A stretch of DNA of 64,000 nt from Cardiocondyla obscurior (lineage: Eukaryota > Arthropoda > Insecta > Hymenoptera > Formicidae): NCBI RefSeq assembly GCF_019399895.1, contig NC_091879.1, forward strand, positions 1,798,001-1,862,000. Reading direction: 5' to 3'. The notes under the pieces were generated by a model. The model saw only the letters and a list, made by a program, of their open reading frames with translations, was not told the DNA's origin and did no database searches. Made by a program: the position numbers and the translations under genes. This document shows, in pieces, positions 26,701 through 39,200 of the stretch; position 1 is the stretch's first letter, and each line of letters opens with the position of its first letter.

Positions 26701-28866
26701 ACCGCAGCTCCTGGGTCCGGCACTTGGTCACGAGCCCCCAGTTCGACCGTCTGCGACGCGGCCTTACGAAATTCGCGGCAAAAAATGTCTACGGATCTCC
26801 CTTCACCATCTCTTCCTTATCCTCGTTCTGCTTCGCCTCGTCCGCCTCGTCGCTCATAGATTCGCATGATTAGGTTCGAGATCGCGCTTCCAAGATTTCA
26901 CGGCTGATTCTTTGATTGTTCAGAGTTGTGACACACGGAATTAATATAAAAGATCGCTGATTTCTATAACAAAATTCGCAATTATATATAATAAATATAA
27001 ATATATTTAATATTAATTACATATAATTTTTTTTTAATATTTTTTTTTATAAAAAATTAGATTTTTGTTATTTCAAAAAAAATATAAAAATTGTCAACTT
27101 ATTTCAATAACGTGGAATTAATGTATCGGGCATTAACTCGGATAAAGGCAGTAATCTCTCTCGGAGAATTTAAGCTTCGAGATGTTCGTTGTCATGAAAT
27201 TTCATTCCGTAAAGTAATTAGTAGTCAGGCGAAAACTCTTGCCGTTCTCGCGGAGTCAATTAGCCGAATTGATTACTAGACACCCGTGACTTCGGTCGTT
27301 ATAATGATCCGTTCCTATTACTTGCCGCAAATGCCCGGCGTGCCTTCGGCCGAATGGTATGCAGAACAGCGAGGATACCGAGACTCGGGACTGAAAAAAA
27401 TCATGCCGGTGGAGCATTCTGCAGCTTTGTCGAGGCACGCTCATCGCGCGTGTACATTAGTGTGTCTCGTCCCCTTTTTTTCCACGTCTCTTTCTCGCTC
27501 ATTCCTTTCCTCTTTCCTCTATACTCTCGTCATAATAAAAGAATCTGTTCCTCCCTCTATAACGCCGCTCCGCCTCTACCGTTTCGACAAGCAACGGCAG
27601 CATGTTCGAGCAGGTTCTCAGGAATTCACGACTCATGCGGCGACCGGGTGTCCGGGTGAAACGGATAATGGCATTTAACGAGGAGGAATCGTTGCACCGG
27701 GTGCACTGAGCGAAGCTCAAATTGCCGGGTCAGGCTAATGTACAAATGATACCCGATGACGATCGTGGGGTATTGTTCTAACACTTTTCTCCAGGCACGT
27801 TACTTTTCGCCTCCGATCATTATCTCCGTTAGATTCTTAATTTCACTGTTTTTATCGCTTTAATCTTATACGATTGCTGTTCGATAAATCGAATAATTCT
27901 CGTATTCGTCGGTAATTAAAATTATTAAATTTAAATTAATTCTATTTTATTTCAATTGTTAATAGACTGCCAAAGTATATTAAAAAATTTCTCGAAATAT
28001 TGATGTTTATTAGGTTAAATGATTAATAGATAGTGTAAAGTTTTTTTTTTTAAGCGCGACACATTAATTTTTATTTAATTTGTAATACACGTTGCGCGCT
28101 GTATTCATTTTTATATATAGAAATACACGGGCAAGGATAGATTATTTTGCAGAACTGATTGATGTAATTAGCTCGCAGCGGCCTAATCGGAAACCGCGGA
28201 ATTAATATGCAAGTTCAAGCATAACGTTCGCAGGGGGAGTGTAAGAGGGTCGGACGAATTTGGATGATAGAGAAAGAGAACGAAAAAGGTGGCGGGATAA
28301 GAGAGGTGGCTCTCCTCGTCTCTGAAAACTGGTCTGGTGCAGTTGCGGTCTTAGGAACAGAGGAGAGTCGAAGGAGCTGCATTCCCCGGTAATTAGTCTC
28401 ACCCATAAATTACTGGCTATTTCGCGTCTGTGTTGGTCACGAGTCGGTAACACCCGTTCCACCCTCCCGCCCCCGGTACGTTCCGACTTCCCTTTCTTCT
28501 CTTCCTACACTTCTTCGTAGCAGTTGGTTACTCAAAATCTCTCCTTCGCGTAAATGACAGACGCGAGGTGCAAGAACGCGATACTCGAACATTCCGCCGA
28601 TCCGCCGACGTTCGCGCACATTTTCTGACAATTTATTTTTTTTAGACTAACCCTCTCCTTAGCTAGTGCTAAATATAGCTCCGCGGGACAAGCATTTGCA
28701 TAATTCGGCGCGGAATTGTACGTTTGTTTCGGCGAGTTAGATATTAGTACGGTACCGTGTACGAGCGAGGTATCTAAATATGGAGAGATGTGCTACTTAG
28801 TAACGGAAGGTTGTAAGTGCCAGGAGGTCCGATTCTATAGGAACGAAATGGGCTCATCTTTGCCGT

Positions 28867-28880
28867 AGGTCCGCGGACCT
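28867..28880. repeat. 14-bp perfect palindrome
   Basis: AGGTCCGCGGACCT is exactly self-complementary, in a GC-rich island at 28.8-29.0 kb. Confidence 0.95.
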
Positions 28881-31389
28881 GTTTTTGACCAAGTGGATCT
28901 CTCGGGGCGTTGAAGAAAGGGGCACAGGACCCCGCTGCTAAATGAGCTGTAATACGGACCCCCGCTGAACTTCTCCTCTCCCCGTCTTGCCCTTCTTGAA
29001 CCATACTCCAAGATATTCCCCCTCTCTCTCAACGCTGCTTAAAACCACTCACGCTGCTTGGGCCGCAGGTTATGATATGACCACACGAGACGACTTCTTC
29101 TGCTGTCGACTCTTCCTGCAATATTTTTGCTTCCCGGGCTCACCTTTATTTTTTCCCTCTTTCATCGCCGCTATTATCGCCCTCGTCTCTATCACTGAGA
29201 TCCCATCAATGACTGCCTCATTCCTGGAGATTGCGCGTTTAAAAAGAAAGAGAGAAAAAAAAAGAATAGGAAAAAAAGAATCTTACAGAAATAGCAGGCA
29301 AAGAAAAGAATTAAGAAAGAAAATGAGAGTATTAGTTTTTTTAAAGAAATTAATTAGTCGATGGAAAACGTTTCTAAAAGATAATTTTTTATTGGCACCG
29401 AAATAATACTTGTAATTATTATACAGACAAATTTATATGTAATGATATTATAAATTACATTACGAAATTATATATATACATTTTTTTTTTTTTTTTTTTA
29501 TATTATTAAAGATAAAAATCTATTTTAATTCGACATTATCGGTGATACATTTTCATCTGCGGAAATACCGTTTTCGTCATCGAGCGAGCTAATTTACAGT
29601 TTGTTGTCCCAACTATTATTCTAAGAAATAACGGGAAATAGTCGTGACATCGAGAACTATCGCTCATAAAACTATTCGGTCAACGAAGCAGTTGACCTGC
29701 GACTTAGCGGCCGATCCAACAATTAGGCCAATTCCGATTCGGCTCTATAACCCGTACGATCGATGGCACGGAAACGATTAATTAAAGAGTCTTAATTATT
29801 AGACGCGCCGCGAGGCTTCTCAAGGTTCATCGTTCGTTTTTCAAAGGCGACGTATCTCGATCATAAACGAGAGGAATCGCGGAGAATTTAAATCGTCGAG
29901 CTCTCGTAAACCCGTAACGATTCAAGTTATTAGTTGAATGTGATCGTTATTGCGCGGACGCGAGGCTAGATGCATAGATTGTAAAATATCGCCATGTAAC
30001 GCGGCAGTAAACATACTCCTGAGAGCTATAATTACCGTACGTTCCGCGTAATGACGACTGTTAAAAGGCTTGAGCGCCGCTACCGAAATAGAACGCTGTT
30101 AGCGGCAGAAGCTGCATCTATTACTAGGCCGCCTTCTCGCGTAATAGAATTCGGAGCGCCGATATACGCGCTCACGCCGAACCGACCCGAGTGTTCGGAA
30201 ACCGGTAAAGGCTTGCGGCCGCGCGAGCGCTCGCGGCTTTGTCGTGGCGGCGGAGATGAAAAGGATGTAGCGAGCCACACGCCGACAGCTTAAGCCCTCA
30301 ATAGCCCTCTACGACGGTGCCCGCGGCGTGTACCGGAGCCATGATATGGTGGGAGGAGGCGAGGTAGAAAGAGCAGGTCGCCGGTCGAAAGGAGGAAGAG
30401 AAAGGAAGCGAGGGAGAGCCGAGGCGAGGTGGCGGGTCGAAGGGAAACGAGGCATGAGACGGCTACCGAGCGGAGAGAGCTCACCTTCACAAAGCATCAG
30501 AATGGGACTTACCGGTGCCCCGTTATTAGTCCTTACTTCGCTTCGTACTCGTGTTGGTAGGGCCAACGCGGAGAGATCGGGGATCTCATCGCGTCGAGTC
30601 GCGCACACAAGGCTCTTTCCGTGCGCCTCGTCAAGGCGTACGGCGACACGGAAAACGTCAGGATCATCACCGATACCTGCTTTTCTCGTGGCGCTTCTCA
30701 ATCTGAAAACTCATCATCCGGTAAAAGAGCTTTCTTTGTCGCGCTATTGGCAAAGGGCGATGAAGAAGCGGACGGGGAACGGGCGACTCGTCGGGCGGGA
30801 TTCACTTGACACGGCGCGGCAAACTCCTTATTACGGAAATGAGAGGATAGGAGGGTGGTAGAGGGATAAGAGGTATACTCGAGCGTCGAGCCGATCTTCC
30901 AGATAATCTTTCGATCGAGTCTTTTATTTTCGGCGCAGTAAATCATACCCGCAGCCTCTTTTCAATTTCTCGCTTTAATTTTGTAACGCTATCACGATAA
31001 TGATTAGATTACTTAGGAACGAGACGAGATAAACGTGATGAAAATTTTCTTCTTGATTTATTGACGTGAAGTAAATTTATTACAAAATTATTATTAAAAT
31101 ACTTAAAATATAATTACGCGTGCGTACATATACGCGACGTATATTTTTTACGAATTACATCTAGGCTGTCGATCGCGAGTAATAAAACAATGGGAGTATT
31201 TTAATACGTTTCAATGCATTGTTTCAGCGGTAGTTTAGGGGAAATAAAATAATTCTATTAACGCTTCGTCAAAATTAATAATGAAACGCTTTCCAGAAGT
31301 CCCCAACCCTTGCGCTCGACATATATTTTATCGCGTCATAAGAATTCGTTATACGCGCAGCGTACCCCGGATCATTTTTTAATGTCCCG

Positions 31390-32062
31390 AAGGCCGTGCT
31401 ATCTCATTGCGACCTGTTAATGATTTCTGACCGCTATTATTCATCGGCCAGCATCGCGTCTATCACCTTGACATCGCGCGTTCGAGTCCCGAGACGTGGT
31501 CGCGCCTCCCTCCGTGGGATCCTAGGCAGCGCGGCGCGAGCAGAGAGGATTCGACGAGCGGGCCTCCTCGTGTCGACGGGTTCCGTAGGCGAGTTAAAAG
31601 AGGAAAAGAGGGGTTCGGTTGCGTTTCGTTGCCGCCGAGCGGCGCTCACCTGCCTAGTCCGCAACAGTCTCGTACGGTTCGCTCCGGCCAGGAGCCTCGC
31701 CGGCGATCGCAGACGGCTGCACCTCGCTGTCTCCCCTACCATCTCAATTTTTCCACTTACGCCACTTTCTCACGGGCTTTCCATCCACCTGCCCCCCCAC
31801 CGTTATTTCCGTCCTTCCGTCCACTTCCCCCCTCGTTCACGTCTAAAATTTTACGCGCGTCGTACGAAAATTTTTCGCGTGGGCCGCGCTTTCCACGACA
31901 CGTCGACTTGCCCGAAGGATCTTCAGCGTCTTCGTCGGAAGGGGATGACCTCTTTTCCGAGGATCGCGTTTCTCGCGACGTCGAGGGCGTCGTGGGCGTC
32001 GGTGGCGATGGTCTTGCCGCGGCGGCGATGGTGATGGTTGTTGTGGTGGTGCTGGTGCCGGT

Positions 32063-32094
<32 letters not shown>

Positions 32095-32900
32095 AGAAGA
32101 AAACGGCCGTATATTGGTGGGGACGGTTCTTCTTTACTCCCCAGAACTGGTGGGGGTAAGGCAACACTCAAAGATCGTGGTGACGTAGTTCTGGCAGGAA
32201 CGCGACGCGTTTTTGCCCACGTAGCGAGAAAAGAGAACTTTTCAACGCCTCGTCCGTACTTTACGCAGTTGGTACTTTTGGAACAGAAGAAGAGAAAACC
32301 ACAAGGCTTGAAGTAAAAAGAGAAGGCGGAGGAGAAACGTCGGATACTTTGACAGACATAAAAGAAGGAAGAAGAGGGAGCCAGCGCATGCGGGAGAAGG
32401 ACAAGGGGGTGGTTGTGGAGGGGAGAAAAGAGGAGGCGAGTGGTCCACGGGACCGGAAGTCAGTGCACCTCTTCCGGGTCTTTCTCGTATCGCGAGCCCT
32501 TTTTTCGCAAACTCGAAGACGTGTATCTTTCGACGGAAGAGTATTATCCCGATCGTCCAGCATTTTTATCCCGAATACGATCATGAGGATCGAGTGTTCA
32601 CCGCGATCGCCATGGCTGCGTACTATCGGCATTTTCACCTCGCGAACTGTGCCGCATGACGCAACGTTAAAAATAATTCTTCGGTAGACGTCACGACGAG
32701 AGGATCCTCGCGAGTAAATCTCCCTGCGAGCGATGACCATTGTTCTCCGGCGCCTCTGTTTCACTTCTGAGAAAATTTGTTACGCCGCGGTGCGGGAACG
32801 TCGAATCAACGGTGGCCTCAAGAGGAACCAGGCGGCATTTTGCGGGCGATGATTTACACGGTGATGTCGAGGCTGGGACCACACGATAAGGGAGTCGCGC
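31390..32900. other. GC- and CpG-rich region immediately upstream of Wnt6
   Basis: This stretch has long overlapping open frames on both strands (up to about 212 codons), as GC-rich DNA with few stop codons does by chance. None has a recognisable domain, and the predicted peptides are Arg/Ser/Pro-rich or Lys runs encoded by a GAA repeat. I read it as promoter-proximal regulatory DNA of Wnt6, not a gene. Confidence 0.5.
32062..32103 (+). repeat. GAA trinucleotide microsatellite
   Basis: A nearly pure (GAA)n run with one AGG interruption near its start follows a GGT/GTG-rich trinucleotide-periodic stretch from about 31990. It lies about 1 kb upstream of the Wnt6 start codon and is likely to vary in length between individuals. 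Confidence 0.9.
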
Positions 32901-33133
32901 GGTAGAGGGGCAGTGCGTCAGTTTGCGTGCCAATATTCGGCCACGAGGTGCATTCGAAACCGAAGAACCGCGGTACTGGTGAATTCGCGGCGGTTCGCGC
33001 TCGACTCGTCTTCGCAGCCGGATACCGATGAGCTCGGGAATATCGCGATCTCGCTATCTCTGAGTGCGCAGACCCCGGGACAAAGGAAACGTGATCGGTG
33101 GTCGGTTCGAGGGTGTTATTAGGTGCGGAGGGG
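32900..33133 (+). promoter_or_regulatory. Wnt6: Candidate Wnt6 core promoter and 5' UTR
   Basis: TCAGTT at 32918-32923 matches the arthropod initiator (TCAKTY), with the A at 32920. At +28 to +32 relative to that A, GGTGC matches four of five positions of the downstream promoter element. No TATA box is evident, which suits a developmental gene with an Inr/DPE promoter. The resulting 5' UTR would be about 214 nt and would reach the start codon without another splice. The upstream 31.4-33.1 kb is GC- and CpG-rich. A more distal first exon is not excluded. Confidence 0.35.
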
Positions 33134-33201
33134 ATGGAGATGCGCCCCGTTCTCGTGGCGATCTGCCTCCTTCTCGTTACCCCCATCACCGGCTCTTTCT
33201 G
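33134..33201 (+). CDS. Wnt6: Wnt6 coding exon 1: start codon and signal peptide
   Basis: This exon encodes residues 1-22 plus two bases of codon 23 (Trp). An N-terminal MEMRP is followed by a hydrophobic core (VLVAICLLLV) and a small-residue end, TPITGS, typical of a cleavable signal peptide. It ends at a strong donor, TG|GTGAGT. The exon is too short to stand out as an open frame. It was chosen because its phase joins exon 2 exactly and because the junction peptide SFW-TVGSQLVMDP parallels the Wnt6 N terminus. The first ATG (33134) has G at -3 and +4, and an in-frame TGA lies upstream at 33092-33094, so the frame cannot extend further in this exon. The ATG at 33140 is a possible alternative start giving the same mature protein. 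Confidence 0.82.
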
Positions 33202-36200
33202 GTGAGTGACACATTTCCTTTCTGTCCTATTCCCCTCATTTTTTTTTCTCTTTGCATTATTTTGGTTCAATTAACAAATAAGTTGCACTCAATGCATAAA
33301 GTTTGCGTTATAAATGTAATTCGATTTTTATTTTCCGCGTATGCGTATATGCACAATTTTTTTCGAATAGATTTTTGTGAGATTTTTTTCCCCCCCTTTC
33401 AGATTTATTAATCTGGAACGTAATGAAATACTTCTCGCTTTATTATTTTTCTGATTATTTTAACGCGATTATCTTAACTGGCAGCAACGGTTGTCTCCGC
33501 GATAGGAATAACAACGCGTTTTTACTTCCTCCGTCAGTCTCCCGAAAAATGAGATAAAGAGAGATCAACCTTGGCGTCATTATACGTGACGGTCATAAAA
33601 ATCGTGGGTTAAAAAGCACTAGTCGTACGTATAGCGCCGTAGCTTATTTTACATCCGCTTTGCGTACAGCTAGAAAAAATAAAAATATGAAATAAATATG
33701 AAATAAAAAGTTCCCGTAATAATATCATTAATATAATTTCTTAAACGTAATTAAATTTTCGCGTTTTAATGATTATTACAAAGTTTAAAAAAAAAAATCT
33801 TAGTATGTCCGGTGATTACTTCGTTCTTACTTTAATTTCATCAAGTACTGGCACTGATATTACACTCACGTCGATACGAGATCGTCGCTTCGGTTGCATT
33901 TTAACGCCAATACTAGGTGAACGTAAAGAACTTAACGAGTGCTCCAGTTTCGAGGTGCGTCATCTGGGTTATCAATTACGTCGCGCGTTACGCGCACGTA
34001 AGATGAGTAATGGCGCTATAAATCCTCCTTTGGTAGTTATCCATGCTCTTATAAGCAAGCTCCGTCTCGAGATTTATGGCTTTATTTTGTACTGCGTAAG
34101 GCGCTCATTATTGACGGTGCAAGCGCAACTTTGTCAAATATGTCTTTATTTCTGGCTCGCGATCGCAGGTGAATTTATTTCGCTTGTTCATGAAATTATT
34201 TCGTTTTAGCTTTTCTTTTTTTTTTTTTTAATAGCGAAACGATTATGTCGAATGAAATCTTGGAATATCAAACGTAGCAATTACCGCGGAGTCGCGTGAC
34301 ACTTTCAGTAGCTACCGTTAAATCCCAATTATCTCGACGAGTAATAATAAATTACTTAGTAGCTTGACACTTTGTGTACCTCACTTTGTTACGTAAATGT
34401 TTGCACGGTGATAGAACGTTATCATGCCCGTGCCACTCGGGGATTGCAGCATCCGGAGGCGGGCTATGCCGTATCTAGCGTGAATTTTGTATATATTATA
34501 TTAACATGGTGAAAGTAATTCGATTTTATTACATTAAAAGTTAGAAATTAATTATTTTTCAATTTAAAGCGGTTATTAAATGACTAATTGTATCGATTAT
34601 TAATTAGATATTCTTCGGGCAATTTCTGAATGAAAGTTTTCTCTTTCTTTTTTTTTTCTTTTTTTTCTTGAGCACTTTATTTATGATGGCGCGAGCTTAG
34701 CAGTGTTAAAAAAAAATTGCTTTCGAGAATGAGGCTGGCGTTCCTCTTGAGACTGGTTAAATATTTGTTTCCGATTTAAGACGGATTTCTGCATCCTGAC
34801 GATGCTGCGAGTCCGCACCTTGTTGCTTTCTGGCTCGTTTACCTGTCGCAGCCGTCGTTCACGGCGTGTTTGATAAATATATTAGGAAGATGACGGTTTG
34901 TGTTTCGATAACAGGTACTTAACGGCCTGGCTGGAAACTCTCCGCTCTTTCTGCGGTGCTTCGTTCATCATATGCGAGTTAATCTCCGACCACTATCGCG
35001 CATGAAGACACGTGTCGCACCGTTTTATTCGCTTCAGTAGTCGTCGCGGCGCATACCGCGGCTACAAAATTCGGCCGATACATGCCTCACAAATCTATTA
35101 GAGTAATTTTTACAGGCAGCTTCTTAATTGCGAGATCATCTAGAAATAAAAGCCTTAAATTTTTTTTTATAAAGTTAAGATCTATAAATATTTCCACCGA
35201 ATCGGCAAAATGTCATCACGGCGATCATCTCATTCCTGCGGAATGCCGGCCTTGCTCCGAAAATATTGCGAACATCATAAATCAGTCAATCGTACGATCG
35301 TTCGTCATCGAGTCGCGCATTACGTCCTTCCCGCGAGTCTTCCTAGGGCTTCGCGAGGACCCGGGGCTCCGATTATCCGATTGGAACCGGATTCCCTTTC
35401 GTCGATCGGCATTCCTCGGTTTTTTCGCGACGAATACTGCTCTATCTTCCTCTCGTTCCCTTCTGCTCGCGCGCCGCCGCGTCCCTCCGTCCTTCTCGCG
35501 CGGTCCTCTGGGAACGAAGGGACTCGCGGAGGAGCCGAAAGAGGATGGGCAATTCACGAAGGGACAAAGACGATCGAGTGGAGGAGTAAAGAGGTAAAGA
35601 AGTGAGCGAGGATGGACAATGGTCTCGCTCAAAGCGTCACCCGTAAATCTCGTTGAGCGCGTATAATTTGTAAGTCGGCAGGAACCCCCCCCTTCGCCCG
35701 CTTGGTCCCCCCGTCGTTCCTCCGGCAGTCCACGCTGCCTGCGTTTCTTCCCTCCCGGGATATACACGAAGTTCGTCGTTCCACGTTCCTACGCGGCAAT
35801 CGTATGTCCTGGCCGGCTCGTGCATTTCTTCGAAACGCTACACGTTGAACGCGATAATACTGTCGTTTTTTTTTTCTTTTTTTTTTTATCGGTACGCTGT
35901 AGAAGAACAATCTGCTCCGTCGTGAGCCTATCAGATAGTATTCTTATCTTCTGTAGTCTTACAGCGCGAGCTGCTGACTTCAGATGAAACTTTAATGAAA
36001 GACCAAGGTACGATAACGTTTATTGTTCTCCGGCCAAGAATAAGCCAGCATACGTACTCTTCGATCGCGTAACTTAACCAATTGTTAAAACAAATTTATA
36101 AGTATTTTCAGGGTACACGTCGCCTTTCTACGGTCGACGGTCGCGCGCGATTTGTTGCTACAGTTCTCGCGATTTTTTTTTCCCTCTCCGGCGCGCCCCG

Positions 36201-39200
36201 CGATCTCCGCGGCCGGTTGCGTGAAATTTTTTACGGGCTTTCCGTGAAATCACCCGTGGAGGATCACCGTGATTACCAATTATGCCACGGACCATTTCGA
36301 TTTTCATACGAGGTGGGCGTTACGCGTTTCGCATTAATAAGCACCCGCACGGCCGCCGCACGCGCTTTCACGGCGCTGCTTCGCCTCCGCGAGCGACGCG
36401 ATCGAGCGGCGGATAGTCGACGCGATCGATCGATCGCAGGTGCGTGGCACGCAGACAGGTCCAGGTACGCGCGCAATAGATCCGGCCGGACGCCGATGTA
36501 TCGTTATAGCGCGCCTCGGCGATAATACGATAGCGAGCTCGCGAACCCGGCCAATAGGCCTCGGTGGGCAGTCCGCGGCTACCATCCTGCTGGTTGGACA
36601 ACCCGATCCGCTCCCCCACGCTCTCACCTGGACCATTCTCTCGTTCTCTCTCACCTGCTGTATATTCATAATCATAATACCGCACGCTCGCCGCGTGCGT
36701 GAACACGCATGCGCTTAGATCGCGCGTCGGTCCTCCGCGAACTTACGAGCTGCGGCATTCGCGATCGGCGAGAAACCGCGAGGAGGATTTGTTTATTAAA
36801 AATATAATCTAGATTTGATTATCCGTATGCAGTGCGGTAAACGAGGTTCTATGTTACCAATTACAAACAGCGGGAAACGATCGGCGTTAGTTAATGATGA
36901 TAGCTGATACGCGCATGATTATTAATAATTAATTAATTTTTTTTTTTATAATAAATGTGGTAGGTAATATCGCTTGGAATTGATTTATTGTAGATTAATA
37001 TTAATGGCGTCGAGGTTGTTAAATTAGATTATATTAAAATAAATTTGATTACGTATTCTTATGCGCGGTCTGTGATAATTCACGGTGCGTTTTGCGTGGA
37101 AAGGCGTACTTTACGACACGCTTTTAATATGAGTATTATTAGTCCGGATAGCGCGTAATAATTCTTGATTACTATAATTACACGATATACGTGGCTGATC
37201 GTGTCGATACGCGAGCAGTGACGTTGGCGCTAAAACGGTCTTAATCATAGGTACGAATTTTATTCTCGAAACATGCCAGGAGTGAGATCTAAGATATCGT
37301 AAATTGACGATATTCTTTCGCTTAATGTATTCGTAACTGTGCATTTAAACGCGCGAGCTCTCCTCCCCGCGGAGTAAACAGCTCGGATGTAATATTCACT
37401 TTTACATAAATTTTTTTGCAATTACCACAAAATTTAGAATAAAAATATATTATAAATCTATTAACGTGCAACGTGATTAACGCGCGAGCGAGCCAATATT
37501 GTAGATCTTTCTTTTATTTCCCGCGTGGCGAAGTTTTTGATACTTGTCTTCAAAGAGGGGTCTCCGTTACGCGGCGCCAACGTAAACACATAATTCATCC
37601 CTTTTCCATCTTATACCGCGCGCATAATTCATCCCCTTTCCATCGTTCCACGTACGGTTAGGTGGATATGCGGTTTCGCCGTTGCGGCCGGCGAGATTCA
37701 GCGGGATTAAATATAGTGCCGGGCAAATATATATTTTTTTTTTCCAGTCACGAATACCCTCGATCATTCGCGAGCGAGCCGCAGTTCGCGTTCCGCTATT
37801 CGCGAGATGGAAATACGATAGGTGCATAACGCCACGTATTCACATGCGCCACGCATGCCAAATTAATGCATGCGCGCATGTGGAACGACATTCCGGCGAA
37901 CGTTACATTTCAGCGTGCAGCGTTACTTTATTACGGCTGGGCTTTATTACGTAAAATAAATACAATTTATTTAACATAATCAAATTGATCTCGGTTAATT
38001 ATCTTATTTAGCGGCCGAGAGTCGATGTTACTTAGTATTAAACGCGAGGGAAAAATTAACGGCGCGCGCGTCTTTGTACAAAAGATTTGCTCCAGGAGTG
38101 CCCGAGCAGTCATTTAACGGTGGTTGTAATCAGCAAAACCGCTTGTCGGTTATCCTATAATTACGACCGTTTCCGTCGGTTTATGGTGACACTCGCCATA
38201 AATTCGTCGCGGTAAGGTGAATCGTAAAACGTTCGCGGGTGATAATAGTGAGAATCTGGTACCCTAATTATAGTTTTGTCGACGCTGAATATTACATTTC
38301 TGGCGAAGGAAACGCAGCGGGAATCAAATTCGCGCATCTTTTTTCTTTTTTGTTCTTTTTTTCTCATTTAATCTCCTTCTCGTCAAACTTTAATAACTCA
38401 CAAATATGCTCTCATAAAGTGTAATTTTGATATGAAAAGATTATTATAATGTTAACACGAGCCGATCAAAATTGCATTCGCACTCGTTTAACGTCAGTAC
38501 AACGATCCACTCATACTTTCTTACGACAGATATTATTTAACATTAGCATAATTAAAAACGATTTAAATAATTATCACGAATTTTTTTTACACATGTGTTA
38601 GAGAACTTATAAAAAATAAGGCACTTGTTCCGAGAACAAATTTTTATTAAACCCACCTGTTCTAGAACAGTTCGGTTTGTATAATGTCAGATTTGCTTAT
38701 CTTCTCTTTTTTTTTTTTTTTTTTTTTTTTGCAAGCGGTACGTTAAAGAAATGCTCGATTTGTCACGACGCGGAGCATGTCAACCATTGCCGGGTCAAAA
38801 TACAGCGGGCATAATAACGGCAAAGAGCCGGCAATGATACGGGCATTAGAAACGGGGTGGTTAACGACGGGTGTCCGCGGTTAGGAAATGAGGCCCCTTG
38901 CTCTCGAGCTCTCGTGCTCGCACACTGGCTCCTCTCTTTGCGCGAAATGCAGCATGGCGTGACGCAACAACACGCACCACGTGCGGGCCACGCACAATGC
39001 TCGTAATAATTTTCTCTCCTCCTCTCGCGCTATCGCTTTTTCGTTTATTTCTACTTTTTTCTTTTTTTTTTCCTTCTCTTCCTTATTTCTCTTCGTCTTT
39101 TATCGACATTCTTCCCCTCTCCCTCTTTTTTTTCTTCTTTGTTTCTCGCCTTGGTCTCTCCGAGCTTTGCTTGGTCCTGCTCCGTTACCGTCACTCGTGT

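Larger units (their letters stand above)
13150..31390. other. Intergenic DNA upstream of Wnt6, no recognisable gene
   Basis: GC-rich patches (13.4-13.9, 14.2-14.5, 15.2-15.6, 20.8-22.0, 22.6-22.9, 24.4-24.7, 28.4-29.0 and 30.0-30.8 kb) alternate with AT-rich stretches. Open frames up to about 177 codons occur but show no family signature, are often Arg/Ser-rich, and overlap frames on the other strand. No tRNA or wingless-type Wnt exon was found. A second CRE palindrome lies at 20881. Several perfect palindromes are listed separately. Small exons of an unfamiliar gene cannot be excluded. Confidence 0.55.

Noticed and set aside
31420..31500. GCGTTCGAGTCCC at about 31479, resembling a tRNA B box.
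   Set aside because: The flanking five bases do not form a T stem, and there is no A box or acceptor stem at the right distance.
31396..32034. 212-codon open frame on the + strand.
   Set aside because: It lies in GC-rich, stop-poor DNA with overlapping long frames in other phases and strands, with an Arg/Ser/Pro-rich composition and no domain. One frame of this length is not surprising in 64 kb scanned six ways.
32107..32160. A short + strand peptide with WWG twice, ending at a GTAAGG donor-like site, recalling the WWG at the N terminus of Wingless.
   Set aside because: The frame upstream is a Lys run encoded by the GAA repeat, there is no signal peptide, and nothing after the WWG resembles Wingless. 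The resemblance is three residues only.
33769..34209. 146-codon open frame inside Wnt6 intron 1.
   Set aside because: It has no recognisable family. Several frames of this length are expected by chance in a window this size.
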